A stretch of DNA of 64,000 nt from Candidatus Limihabitans stercoravium (GCA_018715495.1 DVLO01000003.1:1-64000); one strand, 5' to 3'. Shown: positions 15,238-24,541, counted from the first letter of the stretch. Notes: generated from the letters alone by a model not told the origin. Made by a program: numbers and translations.

Positions 15238-16443
15238 TCAATTCTCAGCCACTACAGGCAGCCTCAATATATCGCCCGCAAAAACACGGTGAGGACATTT
15301 AAAAGTAAGGTGTTGTTGTACAATGTTTGCAACATCTACCTTGTTACCCTCAAGATCCCTGATATCATCTGCTGTAAAAGTCTTGCAAAGGCTTTCTCCT
15401 ACAGACAGTATTTCCAGCGTCTGACCTTCAACGAACTTGTTTCGCTGTTCCACGGTGACTACGCCATCCTTCCAATCCAGAACCTTGGCAATAAACTTGC
15501 TCTGTTCCACCGCCCTGCTTGACGGATAGTATTGACGTTGTTTTTCGTCAAGGAAAAATCCCGTTGTATATGTACGGTGAGACGCCTTTTCCAATTCTTT
15601 CTCAAGCAATTCAATGTTTTCCCCATTCAACGCACGGCGATACGCATTGACCACCGTTGCGACGTAGAAACTTGACTTCATGCGGCCTTCAATCTTGAAA
15701 CTTTCCACACCGGCCTTTTTCAATTCATCAATGTGCCTGATCATGTTGAGATCCTTGGAATTGAATATGTATGTTCCCCTTCCGTCTTCTGTCAGCCTCA
15801 ATTTGTGATCCCGGTTGCCTATTTCATTTATTTCCCATTCCCAGCGGCATGCCTGAACGCACTGTCCACGGTTTCCGTCACGTGCCGTAAGATAGTTGCT
15901 CATAAGACATCTTCCGGAGTAGCCTATACACATGGCCCCGTGAATAAAGGTTTCAAGCTGACATGTGGGGACGTAATCATGGATTTCCGCAATGTCTTCC
16001 AACGACAATTCCCTTGCAAGCACAACACGTTCCGCACCCATTTCATGCCAGAAGGCAACTGCGTACTTGTTGGTAGTATTCGCCTGTGTGGATATGTGCA
16101 GATTCAGAGAAGAATTCTTTCTGACAAAGTCAAACACGCCTGCATCGGAAACAAGCACGGCATCAACCTTGGCGTCTTCAAGTACCTTGAGATAATCTTT
16201 CAATGCATCAAAATCGGAATTGAAAGCGAATATATTGATTGTAACGTAAACTTTCTTGCCCAGTGAATGAGCATATTGCACCGCTTCGGCAATTTGTTCG
16301 TCGGTGAAGTTTCCTGCGTAGGCACGCAGCCCGAAATTTTGTCCTGCAAGATAAACAGCGTCAGCACCGAAGTGAAACGCTGTAAGCATTTTTTCCATAT
16401 TACCCGCAGGGGCTAAAAGTTCTGTAGAAGTAATTTTCATCAT
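15238..16443 (-). CDS. trhP: U32-family tRNA hydroxylation protein TrhP-like
   Basis: Peptidase-U32-family protein of 401 residues (start at 16443 or 16440). The U32 signature ETFIHGAMCIGYSGRCLMS is present near residue 165, with further cysteines in GQCVQACRW that in this family hold an iron-sulfur cluster. TrhP-type members work with prephenate-derived chemistry to hydroxylate U34 of tRNAs (ho5U). The gene lies immediately downstream of a TrmR-like methyltransferase, the same pairing as yrrM-yrrN in Bacillus, which supports the tRNA role over a collagenase role. Bacillus has two U32 genes here; only one is present. Confidence 0.85.
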   Translation of the reverse strand: MMKITSTELLAPAGNMEKMLTAFHFGADAVYLAGQNFGLRAYAGNFTDEQIAEAVQYAHSLGKKVYVTINIFAFNSDFDALKDYLKVLEDAKVDAVLVSDAGVFDFVRKNSSLNLHISTQANTTNKYAVAFWHEMGAERVVLARELSLEDIAEIHDYVPTCQLETFIHGAMCIGYSGRCLMSNYLTARDGNRGQCVQACRWEWEINEIGNRDHKLRLTEDGRGTYIFNSKDLNMIRHIDELKKAGVESFKIEGRMKSSFYVATVVNAYRRALNGENIELLEKELEKASHRTYTTGFFLDEKQRQYYPSSRAVEQSKFIAKVLDWKDGVVTVEQRNKFVEGQTLEILSVGESLCKTFTADDIRDLEGNKVDVANIVQQHLTFKCPHRVFAGDILRLPVVAEN

Positions 16444-17024
16444 TTTATCCTTCTTGAAACGGTGACACCGTCACCTGTACGGTGCAACCTTGTTGTCAGT
16501 CTGTTGTCGTTGTTGAGATCATCTAAAAATCTGTTGAGATTTCTTGCAATTGTGATGTGTTTGTGACGGTGTTCCGGCACGTGTTCTACCAATCCTTTGT
16601 AGAGTACGTTGTCGCACACCAGTAAGCCTCCCACCTCAAGAACATCAATAAGATAAGGCAAGAAACAATCGTACTGTCCCTTGGGACCGTCTAAAAATAT
16701 AAAATCGTACTTGCCCGTCAGCTGAGTGACAATTTCCTTAGCGTCACCCACAAAAAGATTTACCCTGTCGTAAACGCCTGCCTGAATGAAATTCTGTCTT
16801 GCCATTTCGGCAGATTTTTCATCCATTTCAATTGTGTTGAGCTGGGCTTCGGGACTGCTTGTAAGCATTACAATGCCACTGTAACCGATTGCAGTACCTA
16901 TTTCCAGAATCTTTTTAGGTTGATTTTCTGTTGTCAGCTGCTGAAGTAATTTCTTGGTATCGTCCAGCATTACGGGAATATAATTTTCCCGTGCGAATGA
17001 CAACATTTTGTCCAGTTGAGCCAT
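16440..17024 (-). CDS. trmR: tRNA 5-hydroxyuridine methyltransferase TrmR-like
   Basis: Class I O-methyltransferase of 194 residues. It has the SAM motif ILEIGTAIGYSGIVML near residue 38, the acidic residue in LNTIEMDEKSA, and FIFLDGPKGQY near residue 110, the caffeoyl-CoA-type O-methyltransferase block that binds metal. Its Bacillus relative YrrM/TrmR methylates ho5U34 to mo5U34 in tRNA. The stop overlaps the trhP start, and the gene begins one base after the rnj stop, so the three genes form one operon. Confidence 0.85.
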   Translation of the reverse strand: MAQLDKMLSFARENYIPVMLDDTKKLLQQLTTENQPKKILEIGTAIGYSGIVMLTSSPEAQLNTIEMDEKSAEMARQNFIQAGVYDRVNLFVGDAKEIVTQLTGKYDFIFLDGPKGQYDCFLPYLIDVLEVGGLLVCDNVLYKGLVEHVPEHRHKHITIARNLNRFLDDLNNDNRLTTRLHRTGDGVTVSRRIK

Positions 17025-17025
17025 A

Positions 17026-18762
17026 TCAGATCTCCGTTACCACTGACAAGACAATGGGATTTCTCTTAAGTTTGTGTTTGAAATATTGCTTTACGGTACG
17101 CTGTATTGACTGTTTCAAGGAGTCCACTTCAAGAATACGGTTGAACACGTATTTGGGAACTTCTGCTGAAATGAGACGCTTGACATCCTCAATTGTTTCG
17201 TAGGCATTGGTATCGCCGGAAAAGAAACATCCACGGCTTACCACTTGAGGTTCACACAACAGTTTTCCGTCGTTTTTACCTACGCACACTACAGCTACAA
17301 GTACACCGTCCTCAGCAAGAGTAAGACGGTCTTTCAGTACAATGTTACCTACGTCACCTACTCCCAATCCGTCCACCATTACGTTTCCGTAAGCAACCTT
17401 ACCCGTTACTGCAAAACTGTTCTTGTCCAGCTCAACGCAGTCACCAAGTTCAGGAATAATACAGTTGGATTCCTTGTGTCCCAATTGCTGAACAAGCATG
17501 CAGTGTCTCTTAAGATGTCTGTATTCTCCGTGTACGGGAATGAAGTATCTTGGCTTAACAAGTGTGTAGATGAGCTTCAGTTCTTCCTGGCAGGCGTGCC
17601 CGGAAACATGCACTTCGGCAAGTCGTGAGTATACTACCAGTGCACCCAATCTGTACAGCTTGTTGATGACATTGTAAACATCTCTTTCATTGCCAGGTAT
17701 TGGCGTTGCGGAAATGATGATTGTGTCATTACCGCCAATCTTTATTTTGTTAAATTCGCCGTTTGCCATTCTTGTCAGTGCAGACATGGGTTCACCTTGA
17801 CTTCCCGTGCAAAGAACAACAATCTTACTGTCATCGTAATTCCCCATCTGTTCGGGTTCGATGATGAGATTTTTCTCAACGGAAATGTGTCCTACACGAC
17901 AAGCCGTTTCAATGTACTTCAACATGCTGCGACCTGTTACAACAATTTTGCGCTTGTACTGGCGTGCAAGATCCATTATCATACCCAGTCTGTCAATATT
18001 TGAAGCGAATGTTGCAATTACAATTCTTCTTCCCTTGGCTTCAGCAAACTGCTTGTTCATGGTGTTTTCCACCACCGATTCGCTCAAGGTATAGCCGGGC
18101 TTTTCAACGTTTGTGGATTCACTCATCAGCAACAGAACTCCCTGTTTGCCGATTTCCGCAATACGGTTGAGATTCATTATTTCATTTCCAAGCGGAGTGT
18201 AATCCACCTTGAAGTCACCGGTGTGCAACACCGTACCAACAGGGGTGCGCAAACAAATTGCCACCGAACCTGCAACACTGTGCGAAACGTGAATAAACTC
18301 TGCCGTAAAATCCCCCAATGTCACAATGCTCTTGTCCGCAATTGTTACAAAGTTTACTTTACTCTGCAATCCGTGTTCAACAAGTTTATTTTCTGCCAAT
18401 GCCAATGTCAGCTTAGTGCCGTACAAGTCCACCTTGGTGTTCAGCTTTTCCACAAGATAAGGCAATGCACCTATATGGTCTTCGTGACCGTGTGTCAGCA
18501 ACACAGCTTTAAGTTTCTGTTTGTTTTCCGCAAGATAGGTCATGTCGGGAATTACCATATCTACACCCGGCATGTCATTGCTGGGGAATGTCACACCTGC
18601 ATCAATTACCACAAGACTGTCATTGTATTCGAATGCCGTCATGTTCTTGCCAATTTCACCCACACCGCCAAGGAACATCACCTTCAGCTTACCTTTGGGT
18701 TGAAAGGGCAAATTCGGATTATTTGATCTTTCTGTCTTTCTGTTACTTTTGTCTTTCCTCAT
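17026..18762 (-). CDS. rnj: Ribonuclease J
   Basis: Metallo-beta-lactamase/beta-CASP ribonuclease of 578 residues with endo- and 5'-exonuclease activity in mRNA decay and rRNA maturation. The zinc motif HGHEDH is at 91-96. Beta-CASP blocks include VHVSGHACQEEL and PRYFIPVHGEYRHL. The C-terminal domain of about 120 residues is typical. A basic N-terminal stretch (residues 1-25) precedes the fold. AGAGGT ribosome-binding site. A leader of about 130 bases contains a hairpin 25 bases before the start. Confidence 0.95.
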   Translation of the reverse strand: MRKDKSNRKTERSNNPNLPFQPKGKLKVMFLGGVGEIGKNMTAFEYNDSLVVIDAGVTFPSNDMPGVDMVIPDMTYLAENKQKLKAVLLTHGHEDHIGALPYLVEKLNTKVDLYGTKLTLALAENKLVEHGLQSKVNFVTIADKSIVTLGDFTAEFIHVSHSVAGSVAICLRTPVGTVLHTGDFKVDYTPLGNEIMNLNRIAEIGKQGVLLLMSESTNVEKPGYTLSESVVENTMNKQFAEAKGRRIVIATFASNIDRLGMIMDLARQYKRKIVVTGRSMLKYIETACRVGHISVEKNLIIEPEQMGNYDDSKIVVLCTGSQGEPMSALTRMANGEFNKIKIGGNDTIIISATPIPGNERDVYNVINKLYRLGALVVYSRLAEVHVSGHACQEELKLIYTLVKPRYFIPVHGEYRHLKRHCMLVQQLGHKESNCIIPELGDCVELDKNSFAVTGKVAYGNVMVDGLGVGDVGNIVLKDRLTLAEDGVLVAVVCVGKNDGKLLCEPQVVSRGCFFSGDTNAYETIEDVKRLISAEVPKYVFNRILEVDSLKQSIQRTVKQYFKHKLKRNPIVLSVVTEI

Positions 18763-18782
18763 AGTACCTCTTATATGTAGTA

Positions 18783-18799
18783 AACCTGCGCACAGGTTT
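18783..18799 (-). promoter_or_regulatory. Hairpin in the rnj leader
   Basis: AAACCTG-CGCA-CAGGTTT, a seven-base inverted repeat in the 5' untranslated region of rnj, without a T-run. It could protect or control the mRNA's 5' part. No function is shown by the sequence. Confidence 0.4.
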
Positions 18800-18897
18800 T
18801 ATTTGAATTGTTGTCATATATGCCGCCAATTACACCATTAAATGTGTATCATCTCATCACATTTGCAATTGACTAAACAAAAAAAACTCTTAATGAA

Positions 18898-18926
18898 ATT
18901 ATACAATCATTTTGGACAGTTGACAA
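18898..18926 (-). promoter_or_regulatory. Promoter of the rnj operon
   Basis: TTGTCA (18926-18921) and a perfect TATAAT (18903-18898) with a 17-base spacer, placing the start near 18891. Confidence 0.75.
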
Positions 18927-18958
18927 CTAAAACAAGCACCTGCCACAAAAGTTGTAAT

Positions 18959-18990
18959 GAAAAAAAAAGGGCGACTTTACGTCGCCCCTG
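18959..18990 (-). terminator. Terminator of the two-membrane-protein operon
   Basis: AGGGGCGAC and GTCGCCCT pair on the minus strand and are followed by nine Ts, just after the stop codon of the upstream gene. Confidence 0.9.
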
Positions 18991-18993
18991 AGA

Positions 18994-19977
18994 TTACTTA
19001 TTTTTTTTGTTTTTGACAATTTCAGTACCGTACACATTAAATCTTTTATAGAAAAACGGTCTGTTGTTTGCAGCGTAAAACTCTGCCATGTTAATGCACT
19101 TGATTACGAAAAATCCAATCAGGCTGACAACCGATGTTCCTATCGCAGCAACCGTTGATTGATTGATTCCTGCAGGCAGATATCTGGAGTGGAATGTGAT
19201 AAGTACGGACAATGCCACAACGCTGAGCAGCACAACAAGATTTTTCCAATACACGTGCCAGAAGTGGTAAAGCAGCTTGGAAATTCCGTCACGAAGACAT
19301 TGTGTCACGCTGTTGTTTCCGCTTGTTGCAATTGTAGGAAGCCAAAACGCCATTAGTACATGTCTTAATGTGTACAAAGCAATGCCCAACAAAGCTGCGG
19401 GGAAAATTGCCCACCACTTAAATGTCACAACAAACATCACGTAAAAGCCCGCCATTCCGAACAAAATCAATCCATCCAGAGGTGCGCAAATAACGAATTG
19501 CAACAATGCGAATCGGAAAGATTGTCCGAACTTTTTAAAAAAGTACCATGTAAACGGACGGCGTGAGTTAGACGACATAAATTCATTGAGCTGATAGGCA
19601 ACCGTAACGTCCGTTGCAGCAAGCAACATACGGTAAATACAGATGATTACAATTGCAAGAATGTAGGAAAACTCCACTCTGTTCAAGAAATTGGGCAATT
19701 GTTGTATTGCCGCCGACACATCCTCAATTATCTGCTGCAATTGAGCGGCAAATGTGTTGCTGTCAAATGTGCCTTCGGAAATGCTTGTCACTACACTGTT
19801 GAGAAATTCGCCCAACTGCAGCGAATCCAAAAGATCAACTATCTGGAAAAACAGATTGGAGAACAACAAACTGGCAACAGTGACAACCAGCGCAATTATT
19901 AGCAACTGACAGAAAATGGCCTTGACCATTACCTTCCAGTTGTGTACGGAAACACCTAATGCTTTGATAAATTGCAT
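18994..19977 (-). CDS. Uncharacterised multi-pass membrane protein A
   Basis: No family recognised. Start chosen at ATG 19977 (AGAGG five bases upstream) rather than an overlapping GTG at 19983, giving 327 residues. Hydrophobic segments occur near residues 20-45, 100-120, 145-190, 195-215, 240-260 and 275-295, suggesting six passes. A loop at 45-95 is rich in Gln, Ser and Glu, and the C-terminus is very basic (ends KNKKNK). It is paired with another six-pass protein upstream, with which it shares length and layout, so a two-component membrane complex is possible. Confidence 0.55.
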   Translation of the reverse strand: MQFIKALGVSVHNWKVMVKAIFCQLLIIALVVTVASLLFSNLFFQIVDLLDSLQLGEFLNSVVTSISEGTFDSNTFAAQLQQIIEDVSAAIQQLPNFLNRVEFSYILAIVIICIYRMLLAATDVTVAYQLNEFMSSNSRRPFTWYFFKKFGQSFRFALLQFVICAPLDGLILFGMAGFYVMFVVTFKWWAIFPAALLGIALYTLRHVLMAFWLPTIATSGNNSVTQCLRDGISKLLYHFWHVYWKNLVVLLSVVALSVLITFHSRYLPAGINQSTVAAIGTSVVSLIGFFVIKCINMAEFYAANNRPFFYKRFNVYGTEIVKNKKNK

Positions 19978-19994
19978 ATTCACCTCTCACAGCG

Positions 19995-20840
19995 TCAAAA
20001 AATTTGCTTTTCAAGATCCTTACGGGGTTCATCCGCCACTTCGAAATAAACCTTTACAGAAAGGCATGGCAGATACATTGTCCAGAACAAGTAGTACAGA
20101 CAATACACAACATCACCAACAAAGGCAACATCTCTCAAGAAGTAGGACAGCGCAAAGGCAACAACATTGCTTATAAACAACATTGCTACCAGAGACAGAA
20201 CAACATTGTTTCGTCTTGCCATAAGACGTGCCGAATAGGACATTGCAACATTCAGTTTGTAGTCATCACACTGCGAAACGGGCAACGAACAAAGCAACAA
20301 ACCGATGATAGAGAAGTACAACAATCTGGCAAGTATCAGCAAGACAACGGAGCAGATTGCGACAAAACGGACAGATGCACCAATTGACTCTACCATTGAA
20401 ACAAGTCCGACAACAATCATCAGCAACAGTTCGTCAAGGACAAACAGTAACAACAGAAATGCCGCAACTCTCAGCAACACCGAAAAGGCATTGATTATTA
20501 CAGTCTTTGAGAAGCGTACGCCAAGACGCATGTGCCTTTCCACCATTGCAAGGATGAAACCTGTAGCAAGAATGTAAGTAACAAAGCCAAGCAATGCCAG
20601 TAATCCTTCGACATTGAAAAATCGTACTATTGTAAATGTCTCAAGCATTGCATTGCCAAGTGTAACATCTGTAACAACTCCGCCTTGCGCCAGCATTTCT
20701 CTTATGGCGTCAGCAAAGTTTACTGAATTGACGTCGCCACCGAAAAAGCCCAAGAGTAGCGCAGGAATGATGGCAAACACCAACAGCGGAATGATGTTTC
20801 GGAACATATAGGCAATTGCACGACTGCTTTGTAACTTCAA
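19995..20840 (-). CDS. Uncharacterised multi-pass membrane protein B
   Basis: No family recognised. The frame reaches an ATG at 20870 that lacks a ribosome-binding site. A TTG at 20840 has AAAGAGGTG upstream and is preferred, giving 281 residues starting KLQSSRAIAYMF. About six hydrophobic segments are seen, the first IIPLLVFAIIPALLLGFF, and the N-terminus (SSRAIAYMFRN) is amphipathic. The stop is 17 bases before the partner gene. Both proteins might belong to the broad DUF975/YciC-like glycerophosphoryl-diester-phosphodiesterase membrane-domain type, but that is only a shape resemblance. Confidence 0.5.
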   Translation of the reverse strand: MKLQSSRAIAYMFRNIIPLLVFAIIPALLLGFFGGDVNSVNFADAIREMLAQGGVVTDVTLGNAMLETFTIVRFFNVEGLLALLGFVTYILATGFILAMVERHMRLGVRFSKTVIINAFSVLLRVAAFLLLLFVLDELLLMIVVGLVSMVESIGASVRFVAICSVVLLILARLLYFSIIGLLLCSLPVSQCDDYKLNVAMSYSARLMARRNNVVLSLVAMLFISNVVAFALSYFLRDVAFVGDVVYCLYYLFWTMYLPCLSVKVYFEVADEPRKDLEKQIF

Positions 20841-20939
20841 TTTGTTCACCTCTTTATCTGCCTGACACATACTTTGTCAATAAAATATATACAATTATAC
20901 ATTAATTAAAGTTTTTTTTCAATCGTTTTTACCAATTTT

Positions 20940-20976
20940 GCAAAAGCAAAGAGCGAACAGCTTGCTGTCCGCTCCT
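20940..20976 (-). terminator. Terminator of the prophage structural operon
   Basis: GAGCGGACAG-CAAG-CTGTTCGCTC on the minus strand is followed by TTTGCTTTTGC. It lies 70 bases beyond the last virion-like gene. Confidence 0.75.
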
Positions 20977-21047
20977 GTTCAGTAGGATGTAAAGCCTGTT
21001 ACAGCGTCTTGTTGAACGCCACGCAACGAAAATTTCTGACAAAAGAA

Positions 21048-21989
21048 TCAGTCTTTCTTGTTGTTGACGTAATCGACAATGTAGTCGTAATACATTCCAA
21101 GATGAGCTTGCAGTGTATTGTCGGAATTGAGAATTGACAGGGCTGTCTGCTTGTCTACACTGTCAAAAAATTCCTTGACGTACTGCAATTTTTCATTGGT
21201 TTTTCTTGCTTCAATACCTGTTTCTCCCACCTTGGAATACAATTCAATCAGGTCGTTGATACGTTGGTACTCATCCTGTCTTGCGTCAAACAACTGTTCT
21301 TCCCTGTCAGCCTGGTACTTGGCTTCCTTTTCATCAACAGTGTTGTTGTACTTGACGGTGTCATCGTACTTCTTCTGTGCTTCGGCAGTGAGTTTTGCAA
21401 CGCTGTTCAACACTTCATTCTGAAAAGTTTCCTGCAAGATCTTACGCTGTTCGTCGGTATCGGCAAGTTGTTGCGCAAGCTGACTTGCAAGTTGCTGCAA
21501 TTCGGTATCGAACTGCTCAGCATATTGTTTGCGTGTGGCGTCGTTGACTTCCTTCGCTTGTTGCTTTGCTCCTGTAGTAATACTTGACCTTGCAATACCG
21601 TTGTCTATCGTCCTGTTGCCGATGGATTTCAGTTCTTGTTGTAACTGTTCCTTGAGCTGATCGTCCTTGGCCTTCTTTTCTTCATTGACTGTTTGCTGCT
21701 TCTGACTGTTTGTCAGCTTGTAGTCTTCAATCTTGCTGTCCAACTGCTGATTCTTGCTGATGTAATCGGAAATGTTTTCCTGTTTGGCAAGATTTTCAAT
21801 TTCCTGTTGAGTGGGCATTGTGTATTGAAGTTTTTCCAAATTCAGGCTTTCAGGCAGATCCAGTTCCGGTTCCTTGTAAGTTGTATCGTACTGGCTGTCC
21901 ACCTTTTCCAGTTGTTCCTTGAGTTTCTTGTATTTATCATACGAATCGCTGGCAGTTACCACTGCCTGTTCGGTAAATTTGATTGCCAT
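21048..21989 (-). CDS. Coiled-coil phage virion-like protein, 313 aa
   Basis: Last gene of the structural cassette, 313 residues, strongly charged and helical with long Gln/Lys/Glu heptads (about residues 15-35, 60-110, 140-260). There are no cysteines, no signal peptide and no membrane segment. Its place after the hub-like genes and its coiled-coil nature suggest a tail needle, ejected internal protein or tail accessory factor. None of these can be proved from the sequence. Ribosome-binding site AAGGAGG. The start follows the previous stop by nine bases. Confidence 0.55.
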   Translation of the reverse strand: MAIKFTEQAVVTASDSYDKYKKLKEQLEKVDSQYDTTYKEPELDLPESLNLEKLQYTMPTQQEIENLAKQENISDYISKNQQLDSKIEDYKLTNSQKQQTVNEEKKAKDDQLKEQLQQELKSIGNRTIDNGIARSSITTGAKQQAKEVNDATRKQYAEQFDTELQQLASQLAQQLADTDEQRKILQETFQNEVLNSVAKLTAEAQKKYDDTVKYNNTVDEKEAKYQADREEQLFDARQDEYQRINDLIELYSKVGETGIEARKTNEKLQYVKEFFDSVDKQTALSILNSDNTLQAHLGMYYDYIVDYVNNKKD

Positions 21990-21998
21990 TTAGCCTCC

Positions 21999-23099
21999 TT
22001 AACCATATGTTCTAAAAACGTTTCGTCCAACAGAAAACATGATATTACCCGCTTCGTCAATGTCCAGATTGTCCCAATGCCCCACAACAGAGTTCCGTGT
22101 GATCTTCAACTGGTCATTGCAATAGGACATTGTGATTTCTCCGTTGAACTTGCTGTATAAAACGTTGTCTGTTTCCCGTTGCCTTATTGCAACAAGATCC
22201 AGCTGTGTTGTTCCGCAGTAGGTGTATTCCCCATCGTACAAGTAAACACGGTACCCTGCTGCAGTGTGAAAAGCAACAAGATGACGTCCTTCCATTGCCG
22301 ATGAACACACCACCTTGTCCACCTTGCCAAGTTGCAGATTTATCGGCACAAACGTACATCCATTCATTTCAGCAGTTGCCGTTGCGCAGTAAACACAATC
22401 CTTGACCACTGCATACATCATCGGTTTTTGTTCGCCCTTGACGATGGCAAAACTTGTAACAGAGCCCAAGAGGTGATTGGTATTGTCTGACGAAAGACCG
22501 TAACAGTAAAGATTGTTGTTGTACGACCTGTAAAAGGCATAAACGCCGTTTCCCGTATCGCAACAAGTCAATGACAGCATGGGTTCGGAAAGATTCGTAA
22601 CCACATCATTTGTGTTGAACAATCTCAGTTCATTGATGTGACCTTCCACCCACACACTGTTACTGCAACCTACAAAGGTGGTACTGTCGTAAAGATTTGT
22701 ACCCTCCACCTTGAATCGCATGTCTGCAAGTTGTGCGCCTTCGCAATCGTCCACAATTACAAGTGCGACATTGATGTTGTTTTTCAAAGTGACGGACAGA
22801 CAGTAGCTGCACACAAACACATCACCGTTAAGGTACCCTGACATGCTGTACTTGCAATTGTTGAGCACAAGACTGACAGAGGGATTGCCGTACTTTACCA
22901 CCAAGTCCACGTATATATTCACCCTTGCGTTGTCGTTGGTGAGAAAGACGTACCTTGATTTGTCTTGCGCTTCAAGCGTGCGGCTGTTGGACAGTTTCCA
23001 AAGCTGGGTGGTTGTACCTGTTGAAAGGTTTTTGTTTATCGAATCAACCTTACGTTCCACAAGGTTCAGTTTATCTTCTACAGTTTTAGATGTAATCAT
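21999..23099 (-). CDS. Phage virion-like protein, 366 aa, beta-rich
   Basis: Not recognised by family. An N-terminal helix of about 30 residues (SKTVEDKLNLVERKVDSINKN) is followed by a long beta-rich region with many short hydrophobic strands and repeated N/C/Y residues, ending in FSVGRNVFRTYG. An N-terminal oligomerising helix with a beta body is common in tail or fibre proteins. It overlaps the upstream gene by four bases (ATGA). GGTGGAGT ribosome-binding site. Confidence 0.55.
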   Translation of the reverse strand: MITSKTVEDKLNLVERKVDSINKNLSTGTTTQLWKLSNSRTLEAQDKSRYVFLTNDNARVNIYVDLVVKYGNPSVSLVLNNCKYSMSGYLNGDVFVCSYCLSVTLKNNINVALVIVDDCEGAQLADMRFKVEGTNLYDSTTFVGCSNSVWVEGHINELRLFNTNDVVTNLSEPMLSLTCCDTGNGVYAFYRSYNNNLYCYGLSSDNTNHLLGSVTSFAIVKGEQKPMMYAVVKDCVYCATATAEMNGCTFVPINLQLGKVDKVVCSSAMEGRHLVAFHTAAGYRVYLYDGEYTYCGTTQLDLVAIRQRETDNVLYSKFNGEITMSYCNDQLKITRNSVVGHWDNLDIDEAGNIMFSVGRNVFRTYG

Positions 23100-24541
23100 A
23101 CTCCACCCGACCCCGTTGTAAACACCAGTTTCGGACGGGCGATCTTCATCTTTTCGGCGTAACTCTTGTAAGAAACACGAAATAGTTTTCCGCTCATCCT
23201 GACAGGTATTTTTTGCGATTTTTTACTGCCACGTACCTGAATTTCCTTGCGTTCTCCGTCACTTTCAACAACCAATGTTATATCGTAAAGTGTGTACAGC
23301 ACAATGTACTTCAGATGTTTTACGGCAAGACTTTGTCCAAGGTCAGTCAATGGTCCTGACCAACTTTTGGGAAGAGCCTTTCCCAGTATCAGGCCATCGT
23401 TGGTAAGGTAACCTATTTTCTTTCGGTGTTCGCCGTTAAAGCACATCAGCAATTTGTTGCATGGATTGACTGTACCCATCAGCCAGCAAACGTCCATGCC
23501 ACGCAGAACCGTGTAAGAACCGTCGTTGACGTCGTAAATCAACAATGCGTTGTTGACGTATTCCCTTTCTTCGCACAAAACAAATTCATCATCGTTAAAG
23601 TCGATACGCAGCGCAAGTACGTATTTGCCGTTGTGATAAGCAGCACATGCATGCGAATTGTCAACGCCTACGTAGTAGTTGTCCAGTTTTCCAAGAATCT
23701 TGACAGTGTCTGAACCATTGAACACGTACAATCCGTCCTGACACATGAACAACATCCTGTCCCCACACACTGCTACAGTTTCAGGATAGATATTTCCTGT
23801 TGTAGTAAATATGTGTTTAGCGGAAAAATCCATCTGATCGGCGAATGCCGACAATCTTGTGATGCCGTTTTCTCTGAAAAGATATAGGTAGTCCATGAAG
23901 CTGACAATCCTGAGAAGTTTGCCTCTTTCGTCGGCAAACTCAATGTAACCGCCCTCATCAGCCGAAACGTTCCAGTTGAGTGCGTCAAGGTTAGCGGAGA
24001 AATGCAATATCGTGTCCTTACCCGTCACGCCAAACATTCTTTCGTAGTGAACGCAGATACTGGAAAAGCATGGTCCTTCTCCGTATTTGGTAAAACCGAA
24101 CTTCTGGTAGGTACCAAATGGACCATCGGGATGTGAAAAAAGTACGGCGTCGCCGTTTTCCAGACGGAAACGCACCATTTCGGGAGGAGTCCTGTAGTCC
24201 AACATGGACAATCCCGACGCATCAGGGTCATCAGGGTTAAATACAATTATATCCCCGTATTGCAACCCGTGCATGAAGTAGCGTGTGCCGTCTTCACCCA
24301 AATTGAAAAACCACACCGCATCCGTTTCCATTGATCCCTGGATTGGTTGATCATTGATGGTCAGTTCCGCAATTCCATATGTTTCCGTCAGAGCACCGCT
24401 GTCACCCTTGACGTTGTAGCTGATCTTGCTTACGCCTTGACTGAGCAGCGTTTCTTCAGTCACAGTATCTGTTCCGCCAAGAAACCCCACTTCAACACTT
24501 TTCATTGTGCTGTTGGCATCTATTTTCTTGGGATAAATCAC
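23096..24541 (-). CDS. Phage hub/DNA-stabilisation-like protein (P22 gp10-like by position and fold)
   Basis: 481 residues from a GTG start at 24541. The GTG three codons earlier lies inside the GGAGG ribosome-binding site and is rejected. The start overlaps the upstream stop as GTGA. The body is a series of beta strands with propeller-like blades, for example YLYFRENGITRLSAF, ETVAVCGDRMLFMCQDGLYVFNG and HNGKYVLALRI. In P22 a 472-residue beta-propeller hub protein (gp10) follows gp4 in the same position. The match in order, size and fold type supports a tail hub, but residue-level homology could not be tested. Confidence 0.55.
   Translation of the reverse strand: MIYPKKIDANSTMKSVEVGFLGGTDTVTEETLLSQGVSKISYNVKGDSGALTETYGIAELTINDQPIQGSMETDAVWFFNLGEDGTRYFMHGLQYGDIIVFNPDDPDASGLSMLDYRTPPEMVRFRLENGDAVLFSHPDGPFGTYQKFGFTKYGEGPCFSSICVHYERMFGVTGKDTILHFSANLDALNWNVSADEGGYIEFADERGKLLRIVSFMDYLYLFRENGITRLSAFADQMDFSAKHIFTTTGNIYPETVAVCGDRMLFMCQDGLYVFNGSDTVKILGKLDNYYVGVDNSHACAAYHNGKYVLALRIDFNDDEFVLCEEREYVNNALLIYDVNDGSYTVLRGMDVCWLMGTVNPCNKLLMCFNGEHRKKIGYLTNDGLILGKALPKSWSGPLTDLGQSLAVKHLKYIVLYTLYDITLVVESDGERKEIQVRGSKKSQKIPVRMSGKLFRVSYKSYAEKMKIARPKLVFTTGSGGV

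Noticed and set aside
22003-22016. Second LexA-like box (CCATATGTTCT) near the end of the 366-aa gene
   Set aside because: Only one half-site matches and it lies inside coding sequence.
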